Assembly: GCA_035995025.1 (NCBI GenBank)
Contig: DASYKY010000062.1
Coordinates: 89,339-153,338, forward strand
Reading direction: 5' to 3'
Length of the DNA: 64,000 nt
Source of the DNA: Actinophytocola sp035995025
GTDB lineage: Bacteria > Actinomycetota > Actinomycetes > Mycobacteriales > Pseudonocardiaceae
In this document: in pieces, positions 23,191-33,952 of the stretch
How the letters are laid out: every line of letters starts with the position of its first letter
Numbering within the stretch: the first letter of the stretch is position 1
The notes under the pieces: generated by a model
Told to the model about the DNA's origin: nothing
Seen by the model: the letters and a program-made list of their open reading frames with translations, nothing else
Database searches by the model: none
Position numbers and translations under genes: made by a program

Positions 23191-25017
23191 GTGCCCATGT
23201 CTCGTTCTTTAGCCCGTCGCGGTCTGTCCGTCGCGATCGCCGTGATCGCCTGTTCGGCAATGGTTAGCGGGGTGAGCAAGGCGGACGTCCCGGCCGCATC
23301 TGGCGGCGAGGACGCCCTTCTCGCGCAGGCGCGGCAGCAGCTGCGTGGCCTGTCGCTCGACCAGAAGATCGCCCAGCTGTTCGTGATCTCCGTGTGGGGC
23401 CAGTCCGCCGACGACCCCGACCCCACGAACAAGGAGAACTACGGCGTCGACACGCCGGCCCAGGTGATCGAGAAGTACGGCGTCGGCGGCGTCATCTACT
23501 TCAACAACAGCACGACGGACAACGTCGACAGTCCCCGCCAGCTCGCCGCGTTCTCGAACGGGCTGCAGCGCGCCGCGGTCGGCCACAACACGCATCTCCC
23601 GCTGATCGTCGCGATCGACCAGGAGGGCGGCAACGTCACCCGGCTCGAGTCGCCCGCGACGGAGTATCCGGCGAGCATGGCGATCGGCGCCGGGCGCAGC
23701 ACCGCGGACGCCAAGAAGCTCGCCACCGTCAACGCGGCCGAGCTGCGCGCGATGGGCATCAACCAGAACTTCGCGCCGGACTCGGACGTCAACTCCAACC
23801 CGCTGAACCCGGTCATCGGCGCCCGCAGCTTCTCCTCGAAGCCGGATCTCGCGAGCAGCCTCGTCACCGCCGAGATCGACGGCTACCAGCGCGGCAGCAA
23901 GAAGCTGGCGCAGACCGTCTCCTCGGCGGCCAAGCACTTCCCTGGCCACGGCGACGCGGCGACCGACAGCCACACCAGCCTGCCGATCATCGACCGCACC
24001 GAGGCCGAGTGGCGCGAGTTCGACCTGCCGCCGTTCCGTGCCGCGGTCCAGGCCGGCATCGACTCGATCATGACCGCACACATCGAGGTGCCCAGCCTCG
24101 ATGCGACCGGCGTGCCGGCCACGCTGTCGAAGCCGATCATGACCGGGTTGCTGCGCAACGAGCTGGGCTACGACGGCGTGGTCGTCACCGACGCGCTCGG
24201 CATGGGCGGCGCGAACGTCTTCCCGCCCGAGGAGATCCCGGTGATGGCGCTCGAGGCGGGCGTCGACCAGCTGCTCATGCCGCCGAACCTGGACGTCGCG
24301 ATCAACGCGGTGCGCGCCGCGGTGGACAGCGGGCGGCTGACCGAGCAGCGCATCGACGAGAGCGTGCTGCGGATCCTCAAGCTCAAGCTGAAGCGGGGCA
24401 TCCTCACCCATCCGTTCGTCGACGAGAAGAAGGTCGACCGGACCGTCGGCACGCCGGCGCACCTCGGCGCGATCCAGCAGATCAGCGACCGCACCACGAC
24501 GGTCGTGCGCAACGACGCGAACCTGCTGCCGTTCGCGGGCGCCCCGGCGAAGGTCCTGGTCACCGGCGTCGGCGACACGGTGATCACCAACCGCAGCCCG
24601 GAGTGGCTGCGGGACAGCATGAACCGGCGCGGCTCGGCCGCGACCGCGCTGCCGACCGGGCTGAGTCCCACCCAGGCGACCATCGACCAGACCGTTGCGG
24701 CGGCGAACCAGAACGACGTGACGGTGGTGCTGACCAACAACCTGTCCGGCAGGCCGCAGCAGCGGGCGCTCGTCAGCGCGCTGCTCGCGACGGGCAAGCC
24801 GGTCGTGGCCGTGGCAAGCCAGATCCCGTACGACGCGGGCTTCGTGGACGCGCCCACCTGGCTCGCGACCTACAGCTGGCGGGCGGTCTCGATGGAGTCG
24901 CTGGCGAAGGTCCTCTACGGCGAGGCGTCGCCGCACGGCACGCTGCCGGTGGACGTCCCGGCCGGGGACGACCCCGCCACGATCCTGTACCCCTTCGGGA
25001 CGGGGCTGACGTGGTAA
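23191..25017 (+). CDS. nagZ: Secreted glycoside hydrolase family 3, NagZ-type beta-N-acetylglucosaminidase
   Basis: A 608-residue protein, GTG start with GGGAGG 5 nt upstream (ATG 6 nt later also possible). N-terminal signal peptide (residues 1-31, RRGLSVAIAVIACSAMVSG). The GH3 catalytic domain has the NagZ loop KHFPGHG (248-254) followed by DSH (259-261), the His-Asp acid/base dyad of this subfamily, and the nucleophile Asp334 in VVVTDALGMG. A C-terminal alpha/beta sandwich domain follows (about 430-608). It should remove GlcNAc from peptidoglycan fragments outside the membrane. First gene of the salvage cluster; a GTTACGTGGGTAAC inverted repeat at 23109-23122 is a possible operator. Confidence 0.9.
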   Translation: MPMSRSLARRGLSVAIAVIACSAMVSGVSKADVPAASGGEDALLAQARQQLRGLSLDQKIAQLFVISVWGQSADDPDPTNKENYGVDTPAQVIEKYGVGGVIYFNNSTTDNVDSPRQLAAFSNGLQRAAVGHNTHLPLIVAIDQEGGNVTRLESPATEYPASMAIGAGRSTADAKKLATVNAAELRAMGINQNFAPDSDVNSNPLNPVIGARSFSSKPDLASSLVTAEIDGYQRGSKKLAQTVSSAAKHFPGHGDAATDSHTSLPIIDRTEAEWREFDLPPFRAAVQAGIDSIMTAHIEVPSLDATGVPATLSKPIMTGLLRNELGYDGVVVTDALGMGGANVFPPEEIPVMALEAGVDQLLMPPNLDVAINAVRAAVDSGRLTEQRIDESVLRILKLKLKRGILTHPFVDEKKVDRTVGTPAHLGAIQQISDRTTTVVRNDANLLPFAGAPAKVLVTGVGDTVITNRSPEWLRDSMNRRGSAATALPTGLSPTQATIDQTVAAANQNDVTVVLTNNLSGRPQQRALVSALLATGKPVVAVASQIPYDAGFVDAPTWLATYSWRAVSMESLAKVLYGEASPHGTLPVDVPAGDDPATILYPFGTGLTW

Positions 25018-26288
25018 GCAGGCGCAGCTTCCTGACCGCGTCCGCGCTCGCGGCCCCGGCGCTGACCGTCGCGGCCGCGAGCCCGGCGAGCGCCGAGCCG
25101 GGCCCGGTCAACCACGGCGACTCCGTGGGACGCGTGACGCCCGCCGCCGACCTGCTCGCCGCGGACGGCTGGGCGCACCTGCGCGGCCGCAAGCCGGGTG
25201 TCCTCACGAACCCGACCGGCGTGCTGCGCGACCAGACCCACGTCGTCGACTCGATGGTCGCCGCCGGCCTCACGCCGACCGCCGTGTTCGGCCCGGAGCA
25301 CGGCTTCCGGGGCACCGCACAGGCCGGCGGCTCGGAGGGCGACTACCTCGACCCGCGCACCCAGATCCCGGTGTACGACGCGTACGGCGCGACCGCCGAG
25401 AAGCTCGCCGGGCTGTTCACCAAGTCCGGCATCGACACCCTGGTGTTCGACATCGCCGACGTCGGCGCACGCTTCTACACCTACATCTGGAGCCTGTACA
25501 CGGCCATGCACGCGGCCGTGCTCACCGGCACTGCCGTCGTCGTGCTCGACCGGCCCAACCCGGTCGGCGGCCGCCCGTTCGGCCCGGTGCTCGACCCGGC
25601 CTTCGCGTCCGGTGTCGGCCGCAAGCCGATCGTCCAGCAGCACGGCATGACCGTCGGCGAGCTCGCCCGGCTCTTCGACGCCGAGTTCCTGCCCGAGGAC
25701 GCCGGTGGCCGGCTGGAGAGCCTGGAGGTGGTGCGGCTCGCGGGCTGGCGGCGCGACGAGCTGTTCTCCGAGACGGGCCTGCAGTGGGTCCTGCCGAGCC
25801 CGAACATGCCGACCCCGCAGACCGCGCTCGCCTACCCGGGCACGTGCCTGTTCGAGGGCACCGTGCTCTCCGAGGGCCGCGGCACGACCCGGCCGTTCGA
25901 GATCATCGGCGCGCCCGGGATCGACTGGCACTGGGCGGAGGCGCTCAACGCGGCCGGCCTGCCCGGCGTGCGGTTCCGCGAGCACTACTTCGTGCCCACG
26001 TTCTCCAAGTGGGTGGACGAGACCTGCGGCGGCGTCCAGCTGCACATCACCGACGAGCGGCGGGCCGACGCGATCCGGACCGCGGTCACCATGATCGTGA
26101 CCGCGAAGCAGGCGCACCCGGACGTGTTCGGCTGGCGGCCGGACAACTACATCGACAAGCTCTCCGGCTCCGACCGGCTGCGCACCATGGTCGACGCGGG
26201 TGCCGGGGTCGACGAGGTCGTCGGCGCCTGGCGGGCCGAGCTCGCGGCTTTCGCGAAGCTACGGGAGCGGTATCTCATCTACCGGTGA
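25011..26288 (+). CDS. namZ: Exo-beta-N-acetylmuramidase NamZ (DUF1343), Tat-exported
   Basis: A 425-residue protein, GTG 25011 overlapping the nagZ stop by 7 nt. It begins with a twin-arginine signal (SRRSFLTASALAAPAL...ASPASA). The mature part is a DUF1343 protein: GVLTNPTGV, VFGPEHGFRG, DRPNPVGG, LPSPNMPTPQTALAYPG and FEGTVLSEGRGTTRPFE are the family landmarks. NamZ releases MurNAc from the non-reducing end of glycan chains, the partner activity to NagZ. In Bacillus subtilis the orthologues ybbC and ybbD are likewise neighbours. Strong family call; activity inferred from that family. Confidence 0.9.
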   Translation: MVSRRSFLTASALAAPALTVAAASPASAEPGPVNHGDSVGRVTPAADLLAADGWAHLRGRKPGVLTNPTGVLRDQTHVVDSMVAAGLTPTAVFGPEHGFRGTAQAGGSEGDYLDPRTQIPVYDAYGATAEKLAGLFTKSGIDTLVFDIADVGARFYTYIWSLYTAMHAAVLTGTAVVVLDRPNPVGGRPFGPVLDPAFASGVGRKPIVQQHGMTVGELARLFDAEFLPEDAGGRLESLEVVRLAGWRRDELFSETGLQWVLPSPNMPTPQTALAYPGTCLFEGTVLSEGRGTTRPFEIIGAPGIDWHWAEALNAAGLPGVRFREHYFVPTFSKWVDETCGGVQLHITDERRADAIRTAVTMIVTAKQAHPDVFGWRPDNYIDKLSGSDRLRTMVDAGAGVDEVVGAWRAELAAFAKLRERYLIYR

Positions 26289-26304
26289 CTACATCGAGGT
26301 GGCC

Positions 26305-28062
26305 ATGTTCAGGCGAACCGCGCTGTCCGTACTCGCACTCGCCGTGCTCGCGACCGTCACCACGACGGCGAGCGCGACGGCGAGCGCCGAGCCACGCCAC
26401 GGCGACGGCGTGACCGGCCGCTTCGACCGGCCGCAGGAGGGCTACGCCCCGGCGGGAACCGTCCTGCGCACGGGCTCGCCGCACTCCGCCGGCCTCGACC
26501 CGGCGCCGGTCGACGCCGCGGTGGACCGGATCGACGGCTGGACCAGAGCCGACCCGGCCACCGGCCACCCGCTGTTCTCGGGCGCGGTCAGCCTGCTCGC
26601 GCACGACGGCGTCGTGGTGAAGCGGGCGACCGCCGGGTACGCGCTGCGCTACGCCGACGCCGCGGGCACCGAGCTGCCCGACGCGGACAAGGTGGCGATG
26701 CGCACAAACACGATCTTCGACATGGCGTCGGTGTCGAAGCTGTTCACCTCGATCATCGTGATGCAGCTCGTCGAGTCGGGCCGGGTCGACGCGCAGGCGC
26801 CGGTGGCGACCTACCTGCCCGAGTTCGGCGTCAACGGCAAGGAGTCCATCACCGTCGCGCAGCTGCTGACGCACACGTCTGGGCTGGTGTCGTGGTTACC
26901 GCTGTGGTCGGCCTACCCGGACGTGCCCTCGCGCATCGCGGCCGTGATGGACGTCGCGCCGCACAACCCGCCGGGCAGCACGTACGAGTACTCCGACCTG
27001 AACCTGATCACGCTGGGCGTCATGGTCGAGCGGCTCACCGGCAAGACGCTCGACCGGCTCGTGGCCGAGCGGATCACCCGGCCGCTGCGCCTGGTCGACA
27101 CCGGCTACAACCCGCCGGCGAGCAAGCTGGACCGGATCGCGGCGACCGAGTACGAGGCCGCCCCGCCGCGCGGCATGGTCCGCGGCTCGGTGCACGACGA
27201 GAACGCCTGGTCGCTCGGCGGCGTCGCCGGGCACGCCGGCGTGTTCTCCACGGCGGACGACATGGCGGTGCTCGCGCAGACGATCCTCAACGGCGGTACC
27301 TACCGCGGGCACCGGATCCTGCGCGAGAGCACCGTCACCGCGATGCTGACGAACCACAACCAGAGCTTCCCCGGCGACGACCACGGCTTCGGGTTCGAGC
27401 TGAACCAGATGTGGTACATGGGCGGTCTGTCCGGTCCGCGCACGGCCGGGCACACCGGGTTCACCGGCACGGACCTCGTCATCGACCCGGCGTCGCGGTC
27501 GTTCGCGATCCTGCTGACCAACCGCGTGCACCCGAGCCGGGACTGGGGCTCGATCAACATCGCCCGCGAGACGCTGTGCACCGGGCTCGCCAAGGCGCTC
27601 GCGGTGCGGCCGGAGGTGGGCCGGGACGCGTGGTACTCGGGCATCGGGGACGCCTCCCAGGCGACGCTGACCACTGTCGCCCTGCAACCGGACAGTCCCG
27701 TTCGAGTGAACTTCGACGCGTTCGTCGACTCCGAGTCCACAGATTTTTTGGTCGTCGAGGCGAGCACCGACGGGACGTCCTGGACGGCACTTCCGATGAA
27801 CGTCACGGGACCCGGCGCACCGGGCGAAACGGTCAATTCGCTGTCCGGATCGGGCCCCCGAAGCTGGTGGAACGTCGATGTACGCATACCGCACGCTGCG
27901 GAGATCACGCTGCGCTGGCGGTTCACTACCGACACCCGGTACACCGGGCGAGGAATTTTCCTGGATGCGCTCACAGTCACGGACGGTGGTCGCACGCTCC
28001 TCAACGGTGAGAAAGAACCCCACAAACTCCAGGCAGACGGCTGGCAGCTCAGGTCACGATGA
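26305..28062 (+). CDS. Secreted serine hydrolase, AmiE/beta-lactamase fold
   Basis: A 585-residue protein from ATG 26305 (GAGG upstream), 16 nt after namZ. Signal peptide ends near ASATASA (about 28). The penicillin-binding fold shows SVSK (S142-K145) in DMASVSKLF, a YSD motif in YEYSDLNL and HTG in AGHTGFTGT. The last 120 residues are a separate beta-sandwich (VNFDAFVDSESTDFLVVEAS, RWRFTTDTRYTGRG). Its place beside nagZ, namZ, murR and murQ matches B. subtilis ybbE/amiE, an N-acetylmuramyl-L-alanine amidase, so peptide removal from muropeptides is likely. A D-Ala-D-Ala carboxypeptidase or esterase is the alternative. Confidence 0.75.
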   Translation: MFRRTALSVLALAVLATVTTTASATASAEPRHGDGVTGRFDRPQEGYAPAGTVLRTGSPHSAGLDPAPVDAAVDRIDGWTRADPATGHPLFSGAVSLLAHDGVVVKRATAGYALRYADAAGTELPDADKVAMRTNTIFDMASVSKLFTSIIVMQLVESGRVDAQAPVATYLPEFGVNGKESITVAQLLTHTSGLVSWLPLWSAYPDVPSRIAAVMDVAPHNPPGSTYEYSDLNLITLGVMVERLTGKTLDRLVAERITRPLRLVDTGYNPPASKLDRIAATEYEAAPPRGMVRGSVHDENAWSLGGVAGHAGVFSTADDMAVLAQTILNGGTYRGHRILRESTVTAMLTNHNQSFPGDDHGFGFELNQMWYMGGLSGPRTAGHTGFTGTDLVIDPASRSFAILLTNRVHPSRDWGSINIARETLCTGLAKALAVRPEVGRDAWYSGIGDASQATLTTVALQPDSPVRVNFDAFVDSESTDFLVVEASTDGTSWTALPMNVTGPGAPGETVNSLSGSGPRSWWNVDVRIPHAAEITLRWRFTTDTRYTGRGIFLDALTVTDGGRTLLNGEKEPHKLQADGWQLRSR

Positions 28063-28066
28063 GAAA

Positions 28067-28122
28067 TTAGCGCTGGTTGAAACGCTAACAACCTCCCCCT
28101 CAACGTCGATTCCGATGTTGAG
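28067..28122. promoter_or_regulatory. Inverted repeats before murR
   Basis: TTAGCG(10)CGCTAA at 28067-28088 directly follows the amiE-like stop, and CTCAACGTCG ATTC CGATGTTGAG at 28099-28122 pairs at 9 of 10 positions. They may end the upstream transcript, or the second may be an operator bound by the MurR-type regulator encoded 100 bp downstream. Confidence 0.45.
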
Positions 28123-28225
28123 CTAGCACGACGAAACAGGAAGTTTCCACCACTGTTGGGTAGCGTTGTCACCAGACAGCGGCTGCCGTCTTGTTGTACC
28201 AAGGGCCTGTTAGTAAGTTTCCCAC

Positions 28226-29158
28226 GTGAGCGCGAGTGTTATGACCACACAACACACTGAGTCAAGTCCGCTGGTTCGCATCCGGTCGCTGCTGCCCGGT
28301 CTGGCCCGCGCGGAGCAGCGCGTCGCCAAGGTTGTGCTGGACAGTCCGTCAACGGTTGCCCGGAGAAGCATCACCGAGGTCGCCGAAGCGGCCGGTACGA
28401 GCGAGACAACTGTCACCCGGTTCTGCAAGGCCATCGGCGTGGGGGGCTACCCCGAGCTGCGCATCGCCCTGGCCGCGGACACGGCCCGGTCCGAGGTGCA
28501 CGCCGAGCGCGACCTCGGCGGCGAGATCGCGCCGGAGGACGACCTCGGCACCGTCGTCGGCAAGGTCACCTTCGCCGACGCCCGCGCCGTCGAGGAGACC
28601 GCCGCGCAGCTCGACATCGAGGTGCTGGAGAAGGTCGTCGCCGCGCTGGCGGGGGCCAACCGGGTGGACGTGTACGGCGTCGGCGCGAGCGCCTTCGTCG
28701 CCGCGGACCTCCAGCAGAAGCTGCACCGGATCGGCCGGATCAGCTTCGCCTGGAGCGACACCCACATCATGCTGACGTCGGCGGCCGTGCTCGCGAGGGG
28801 CGACGTCGCCGTCGCCATCTCGCACACGGGCTCCACCGCCGACACGGTCGAGGCCCTCCGCGAGGCCCGGCGCGCGGGCGCGACGACGGTCGCGCTGACG
28901 AACTTCCCCACCGCACCGATCAGCGAGGTGGCCGACCTCGTGCTGACCACCGCCGCGCGCGAGACCACGTTCCGCTCGGGCGCGATGGCCAGCCGCATCG
29001 CCCAGCTCACGGTGATCGACTGCCTGTTCATCGGGGTGGCCCAGCGTCATCTGGCCGACTCGATGAAGGCGCTCGACGAGACCCGGGGCGCGGTGGGCTC
29101 CCACCGCCTGGAGACCCGCCACGACGGTCGCCGCAAGGCGCGGGAGACCGGCAAGTGA
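28226..29158 (+). CDS. murR: MurR/RpiR-family transcriptional regulator
   Basis: A 310-residue regulator with GTG 28226; TAGTAA 9 nt upstream may make it leaderless. The N-terminal HTH_6 domain reads RAEQRVAKVVLDSP, AEAAGTSETTVTRFCKAIG. The C-terminal SIS domain (about 125-280) includes VYGVGASAFVAADLQQKL and AISHTGSTADTVEALREA, the sugar-phosphate binding loops. It overlaps the murQ frame. MurR proteins respond to MurNAc-6-phosphate, the MurQ substrate, so it probably controls the salvage genes on either side. Confidence 0.9.
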   Translation: MSASVMTTQHTESSPLVRIRSLLPGLARAEQRVAKVVLDSPSTVARRSITEVAEAAGTSETTVTRFCKAIGVGGYPELRIALAADTARSEVHAERDLGGEIAPEDDLGTVVGKVTFADARAVEETAAQLDIEVLEKVVAALAGANRVDVYGVGASAFVAADLQQKLHRIGRISFAWSDTHIMLTSAAVLARGDVAVAISHTGSTADTVEALREARRAGATTVALTNFPTAPISEVADLVLTTAARETTFRSGAMASRIAQLTVIDCLFIGVAQRHLADSMKALDETRGAVGSHRLETRHDGRRKARETGK

Positions 29159-29175
29159 CCTTGGGGGAGGCAACC

Positions 29176-30099
29176 GTGACAGTGCCGCGCCAGGCGGTTC
29201 ACGTCGACTCGCCGACCGAGCGGCGGAACCCGCGCACGTCCGACCTGGACCTGCTGTCCACGTTGGACCTCCTGCGGTCGATCAACGCCGAGGACCGGCT
29301 GGTGCCGGACGCGGTCGCGGCCGCGCTGCCCGCGCTCGCCACGGCCGTCGACTGGGCGGCCGAGGCGCTGCGGACCGGGCACCGGGTGCACTACGTCGGC
29401 GCCGGCACGTCGGGCCGCATGGCCGCGCTCGACGCCGCCGAGCTCGCGCCGACGTACAACGCGCCCGCCGAGTGGTTCGTCGTGCACCACGCGGGCGGGA
29501 ACTCGGCCCTGCGCAGCGCCCGCGAGGACGTCGAGGACGACGACGAGGGCGGTGCCGCGGAGCTCGCCCGGTCGGCCAAGCCCGGCGACTTCGTGCTGGG
29601 CCTGACCGCGTCCGGCCGGACCCCGTACGTGCTCGGCGCGCTGCGGGCGGCCGGCGCGCTGGGTGCGCGCACCGGTCTGGTCTTCTCCAACCCGCACGCG
29701 GAGGGCCTGTCCGACATCGACGTGCTGATCGAGGTCGACACGGGCCCGGAGGCGATCGCCGGCTCGACCCGGATGAAGGCGGGCACCGCGCAGAAGCTGG
29801 TGCTGACGGCGTTCTCGACGGCGGTCATGGTGAAGCTCGGCCGTACGTACTCGAACCTGATGGTCAGCATGCGCGCCTCGAACGCGAAGCTGCGCGGCCG
29901 CACGCTGCGCATCCTCCGCGAGGCGACGGGCCTGGACATGCACGAGTGCTCCGAGGCGCTGGACGAGGCACACGGCGACCTGAAGGTGGCCCTGGTCCAC
30001 CTGCTCTCCGGCGTCGACGCGACCCAGGCCGCCGAGGCACTGGCGGAGACGAACGGACACGTGCGCAAGGCCCTCATGGCCGTGCGCGCCACGGTCTGA
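29176..30099 (+). CDS. murQ: N-acetylmuramic acid 6-phosphate etherase
   Basis: A 307-residue lyase from GTG 29176, preferred over 29155 because GGGGGAGG lies 5 nt upstream. It splits the lactyl ether of MurNAc-6-P to GlcNAc-6-P and D-lactate. Visible: SPTERRNPRTSDLD, SIS-domain GAGTSGRMAALDAAEL, catalytic-type Glu in PAEWF, GLTASGRTPYVLGAL and STRMKAGTAQKLVL, plus the C-terminal UBA-like helix. Length is normal for the family. Follows murR closely. No MurNAc kinase or PTS transporter is encoded nearby, so the source of MurNAc-6-P is unclear. Confidence 0.93.
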   Translation: MTVPRQAVHVDSPTERRNPRTSDLDLLSTLDLLRSINAEDRLVPDAVAAALPALATAVDWAAEALRTGHRVHYVGAGTSGRMAALDAAELAPTYNAPAEWFVVHHAGGNSALRSAREDVEDDDEGGAAELARSAKPGDFVLGLTASGRTPYVLGALRAAGALGARTGLVFSNPHAEGLSDIDVLIEVDTGPEAIAGSTRMKAGTAQKLVLTAFSTAVMVKLGRTYSNLMVSMRASNAKLRGRTLRILREATGLDMHECSEALDEAHGDLKVALVHLLSGVDATQAAEALAETNGHVRKALMAVRATV

Positions 30100-30172
30100 G
30101 GGCCGGTTGTCGATTGCGCGCGGGGTCGTTCGACGGGTAGGTGGAGATTGCCTACCGCAACGGAGGGACCCG

Positions 30173-30910
30173 ATGAGCTACGCGCACGTGAACGGGCTGG
30201 ACGTCTACTACGAGCTGCACGGGGCCGGCGAGCCGCTCGTGTTGCTGCACGGCGGGTTGCTGACCATCGAGCTGACGTTCGCCGCCATGCTTCCCCGGCT
30301 GGCCACGCAGCGGCAGGTCGTCGCGATCGAGCTGCAGGGGCATGGGCGGACGGCGGACGTCGAGCGGGAGTTCGCGCTCGAACACCTCGCCGACGACGTG
30401 GCCGGGGTGCTCGACGAGCTGGGCATCGAGCGGGCCGACCTCTTCGGGTTCAGCCTCGGCGGGCTCGTCGCCCTGCAGTTCGCCATGCGGCACCCGGAAC
30501 GGTCCGGGCGGGTGGTGGCCGCCGCCGTGCATTTCCGCGCGGACGGGTACCACCCGGAGATCTTCGCCATGGACGCCACGTCCGACCGGCTGCCGACCGA
30601 GGACGACTTCCGGGAGATGCACGACGCCTACGTGGCCGTCGCGCCGGATCCCGGTGGGTTCGAGGCCTTCGCGGCCAAGGCGTCGGCGTTGCCGCAGCGG
30701 CTCGACTGGTCGGCGGCGGACCTGGGGTCGGTGCGCTCGCCCGTGCTGCTCGTCATCGGGGACAAGGACTTCGTGCGCATCGAGCACGCGGCGCAGATGC
30801 GGGAGCTGATCCCCGACGCGCGGCTCGCGGTCCTGCCCGGCTGCACGCACATGGACCTGGTCCGCCGCGCGGACCTCGTGCTCCCACTCGTGGAGGACTT
30901 CCTGCCCTGA
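30173..30910 (+). CDS. Alpha/beta hydrolase
   Basis: A 245-residue cytoplasmic hydrolase from ATG 30173 (GGAGGG upstream). HG oxyanion loop in LVLLHGGLL, nucleophile elbow GFSLGG (Ser94), acid Asp in VIGDKDFV and His in GCTHMD complete the triad. No signal peptide and a small lid, resembling 3-oxoadipate enol-lactonase/esterase types without enough features for a substrate. It is followed by a terminator shared with the convergent neighbour and is probably not part of the salvage pathway. Confidence 0.85.
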   Translation: MSYAHVNGLDVYYELHGAGEPLVLLHGGLLTIELTFAAMLPRLATQRQVVAIELQGHGRTADVEREFALEHLADDVAGVLDELGIERADLFGFSLGGLVALQFAMRHPERSGRVVAAAVHFRADGYHPEIFAMDATSDRLPTEDDFREMHDAYVAVAPDPGGFEAFAAKASALPQRLDWSAADLGSVRSPVLLVIGDKDFVRIEHAAQMRELIPDARLAVLPGCTHMDLVRRADLVLPLVEDFLP

Positions 30911-30917
30911 CACGGGT

Positions 30918-30950
30918 GGCGGGCCGAGACGCTAGGAATCTCGGCCCGCC
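30918..30950. terminator. Bidirectional hairpin terminator
   Basis: GGCGGGCCGAGA and TCTCGGCCCGCC form a perfect 12-bp stem with a 9-nt loop, 8 nt after the hydrolase stop and downstream of the convergent Fic-like gene. There is no U-tract, typical for high-GC actinobacteria. Confidence 0.7.
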
Positions 30951-31048
30951 CGTGGGATCCCGTCCACACACAGCGAGGAAGGGGACTCGCGACACCGATG
31001 CTGTGCGCGGCGGCACGAGAAGCGCTCGAGAGCCGGTGAAGACGCAGC

Positions 31049-31783
31049 TCAGCGCGCCAGGACCGCCTCGGCGATGCTCGTCGCCTCGCGGGCGCCCGCC
31101 TCGACGGCCTCGCAGCACAGCAGGATCCAGTCGGCCAGGCCCTCGTCGGTGCCCGTCGCGAAGCCGGCCGCGGCCTCCGCGTACCGGTCCGACCGGCGCA
31201 GGAAGAACACCTCCGGCACGACCAGGCCCTTCGGGTCCAGGCCCGTGCCGATCGTGGTCAGCCGGGCCGCGGCACGGGCCACCACGCCGTTCGCGGTGCC
31301 GAACGGGGACAGCGCGAGCAGCTCGCCGTGCACGACCGCGACGAGCACCGCGCCCGGCACGGACGTGCCGCCGGCGACGATGTCGCCGAGCAGGTCGAGT
31401 CTCCTTGTCACGCCACGGGTCGGCCGGGGCCGGCCTAGCTCCTCGTCCGGGACCAGGTCCGTGGCGGCCAGCACGTGCAACCGGGCCAGCGCCTGCATCG
31501 GCGCACGCTGCCAGATCGGCACGAGCGTGCCCAGCGACTCCGCGATGCGCAGCGCGCCCGCCAGGTGCGGCTCCTCGACGTCGCCGGCCGCCGGGATCTC
31601 CGGGTCGCCGCCGTCCAGCGCGGCGGACGCGCGGGCGGCCCGCACGGACGCCTCCGCGGCGGTCGCGGGCCAGCCGCGGCGGTTCGCCGGATGCCCGTGG
31701 ACCTCGTCGACCGCCTCGCGGGCGGCGTGCACGGCGTCGGAGACACCCGGCAGTTCCAGCAGCGGCGCCAGCGGGTCAGTCAC
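31049..31783 (-). CDS. Degenerate Fic-fold protein (Rv3662c-position)
   Basis: A 244-residue protein. The C-terminal half has the line-up of a Fic core but with altered catalytic positions: HGELLALSPFGTANGVVAR, where canonical HPFx[DE]GNGRxxR keeps P, F, N, G and the last Arg but has Ser159 for His, Thr163 for the acid, Ala164 for Gly and Val167 for Arg. Near the N terminus SAALDG (53-58) resembles the Fic inhibitory motif [ST]xxxE[GN]. AMP-transfer activity is therefore unlikely. It lies divergent to acs, as Rv3662c does in the mycobacterial segment. The role is unknown; the Fic relation is my reading and unverified. Confidence 0.6.
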   Translation of the reverse strand: MTDPLAPLLELPGVSDAVHAAREAVDEVHGHPANRRGWPATAAEASVRAARASAALDGGDPEIPAAGDVEEPHLAGALRIAESLGTLVPIWQRAPMQALARLHVLAATDLVPDEELGRPRPTRGVTRRLDLLGDIVAGGTSVPGAVLVAVVHGELLALSPFGTANGVVARAAARLTTIGTGLDPKGLVVPEVFFLRRSDRYAEAAAGFATGTDEGLADWILLCCEAVEAGAREATSIAEAVLAR

Positions 31784-31863
31784 GGCACCGGACCCTACCG
31801 GGTGACATCCGGTCGTGGCAGTACTGCCGCGTGGTCTGGACCTCTATGCGTGCCGTCGCCACG

Positions 31864-31875
31864 TGTGATAGCACA
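31864..31875. promoter_or_regulatory. Palindrome TGTGATAGCACA upstream of acs
   Basis: TGTG-N4-CACA lies 41 bp before the acs start, in the 132-bp divergent promoter region. It recalls a CRP half-site pair but the spacing is shorter than the TGTGA-N6-TCACA consensus, so CRP binding is doubtful. It could be an operator for another regulator. Confidence 0.25.
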
Positions 31876-31915
31876 AGGCAAGCAACTGCATCTCTGGGTC
31901 GAGAGGATCCACATC

Positions 31916-33895
<1,980 letters not shown>

Positions 33896-33901
33896 GCCCG
33901 G

Positions 33902-33937
33902 CCTGGCCGCCTCGCGTGCGGACGCGAGGCGGCCAGG
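33902..33937. terminator. Terminator between acs and the DUF4407 gene
   Basis: CCTGGCCGCCTCGCGT and ACGCGAGGCGGCCAGG make a perfect 16-bp stem with a GCGG loop. It separates convergent genes and marks the left edge of the minus-strand island. Confidence 0.85.
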
Positions 33938-33952
33938 TCCCCCCGGTCGAGA

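Noticed and set aside
23209..24936. Long antisense frame over the nagZ gene
   Set aside because: Shadow of a well-supported GH3 gene; Arg/Ala-rich with no domain.
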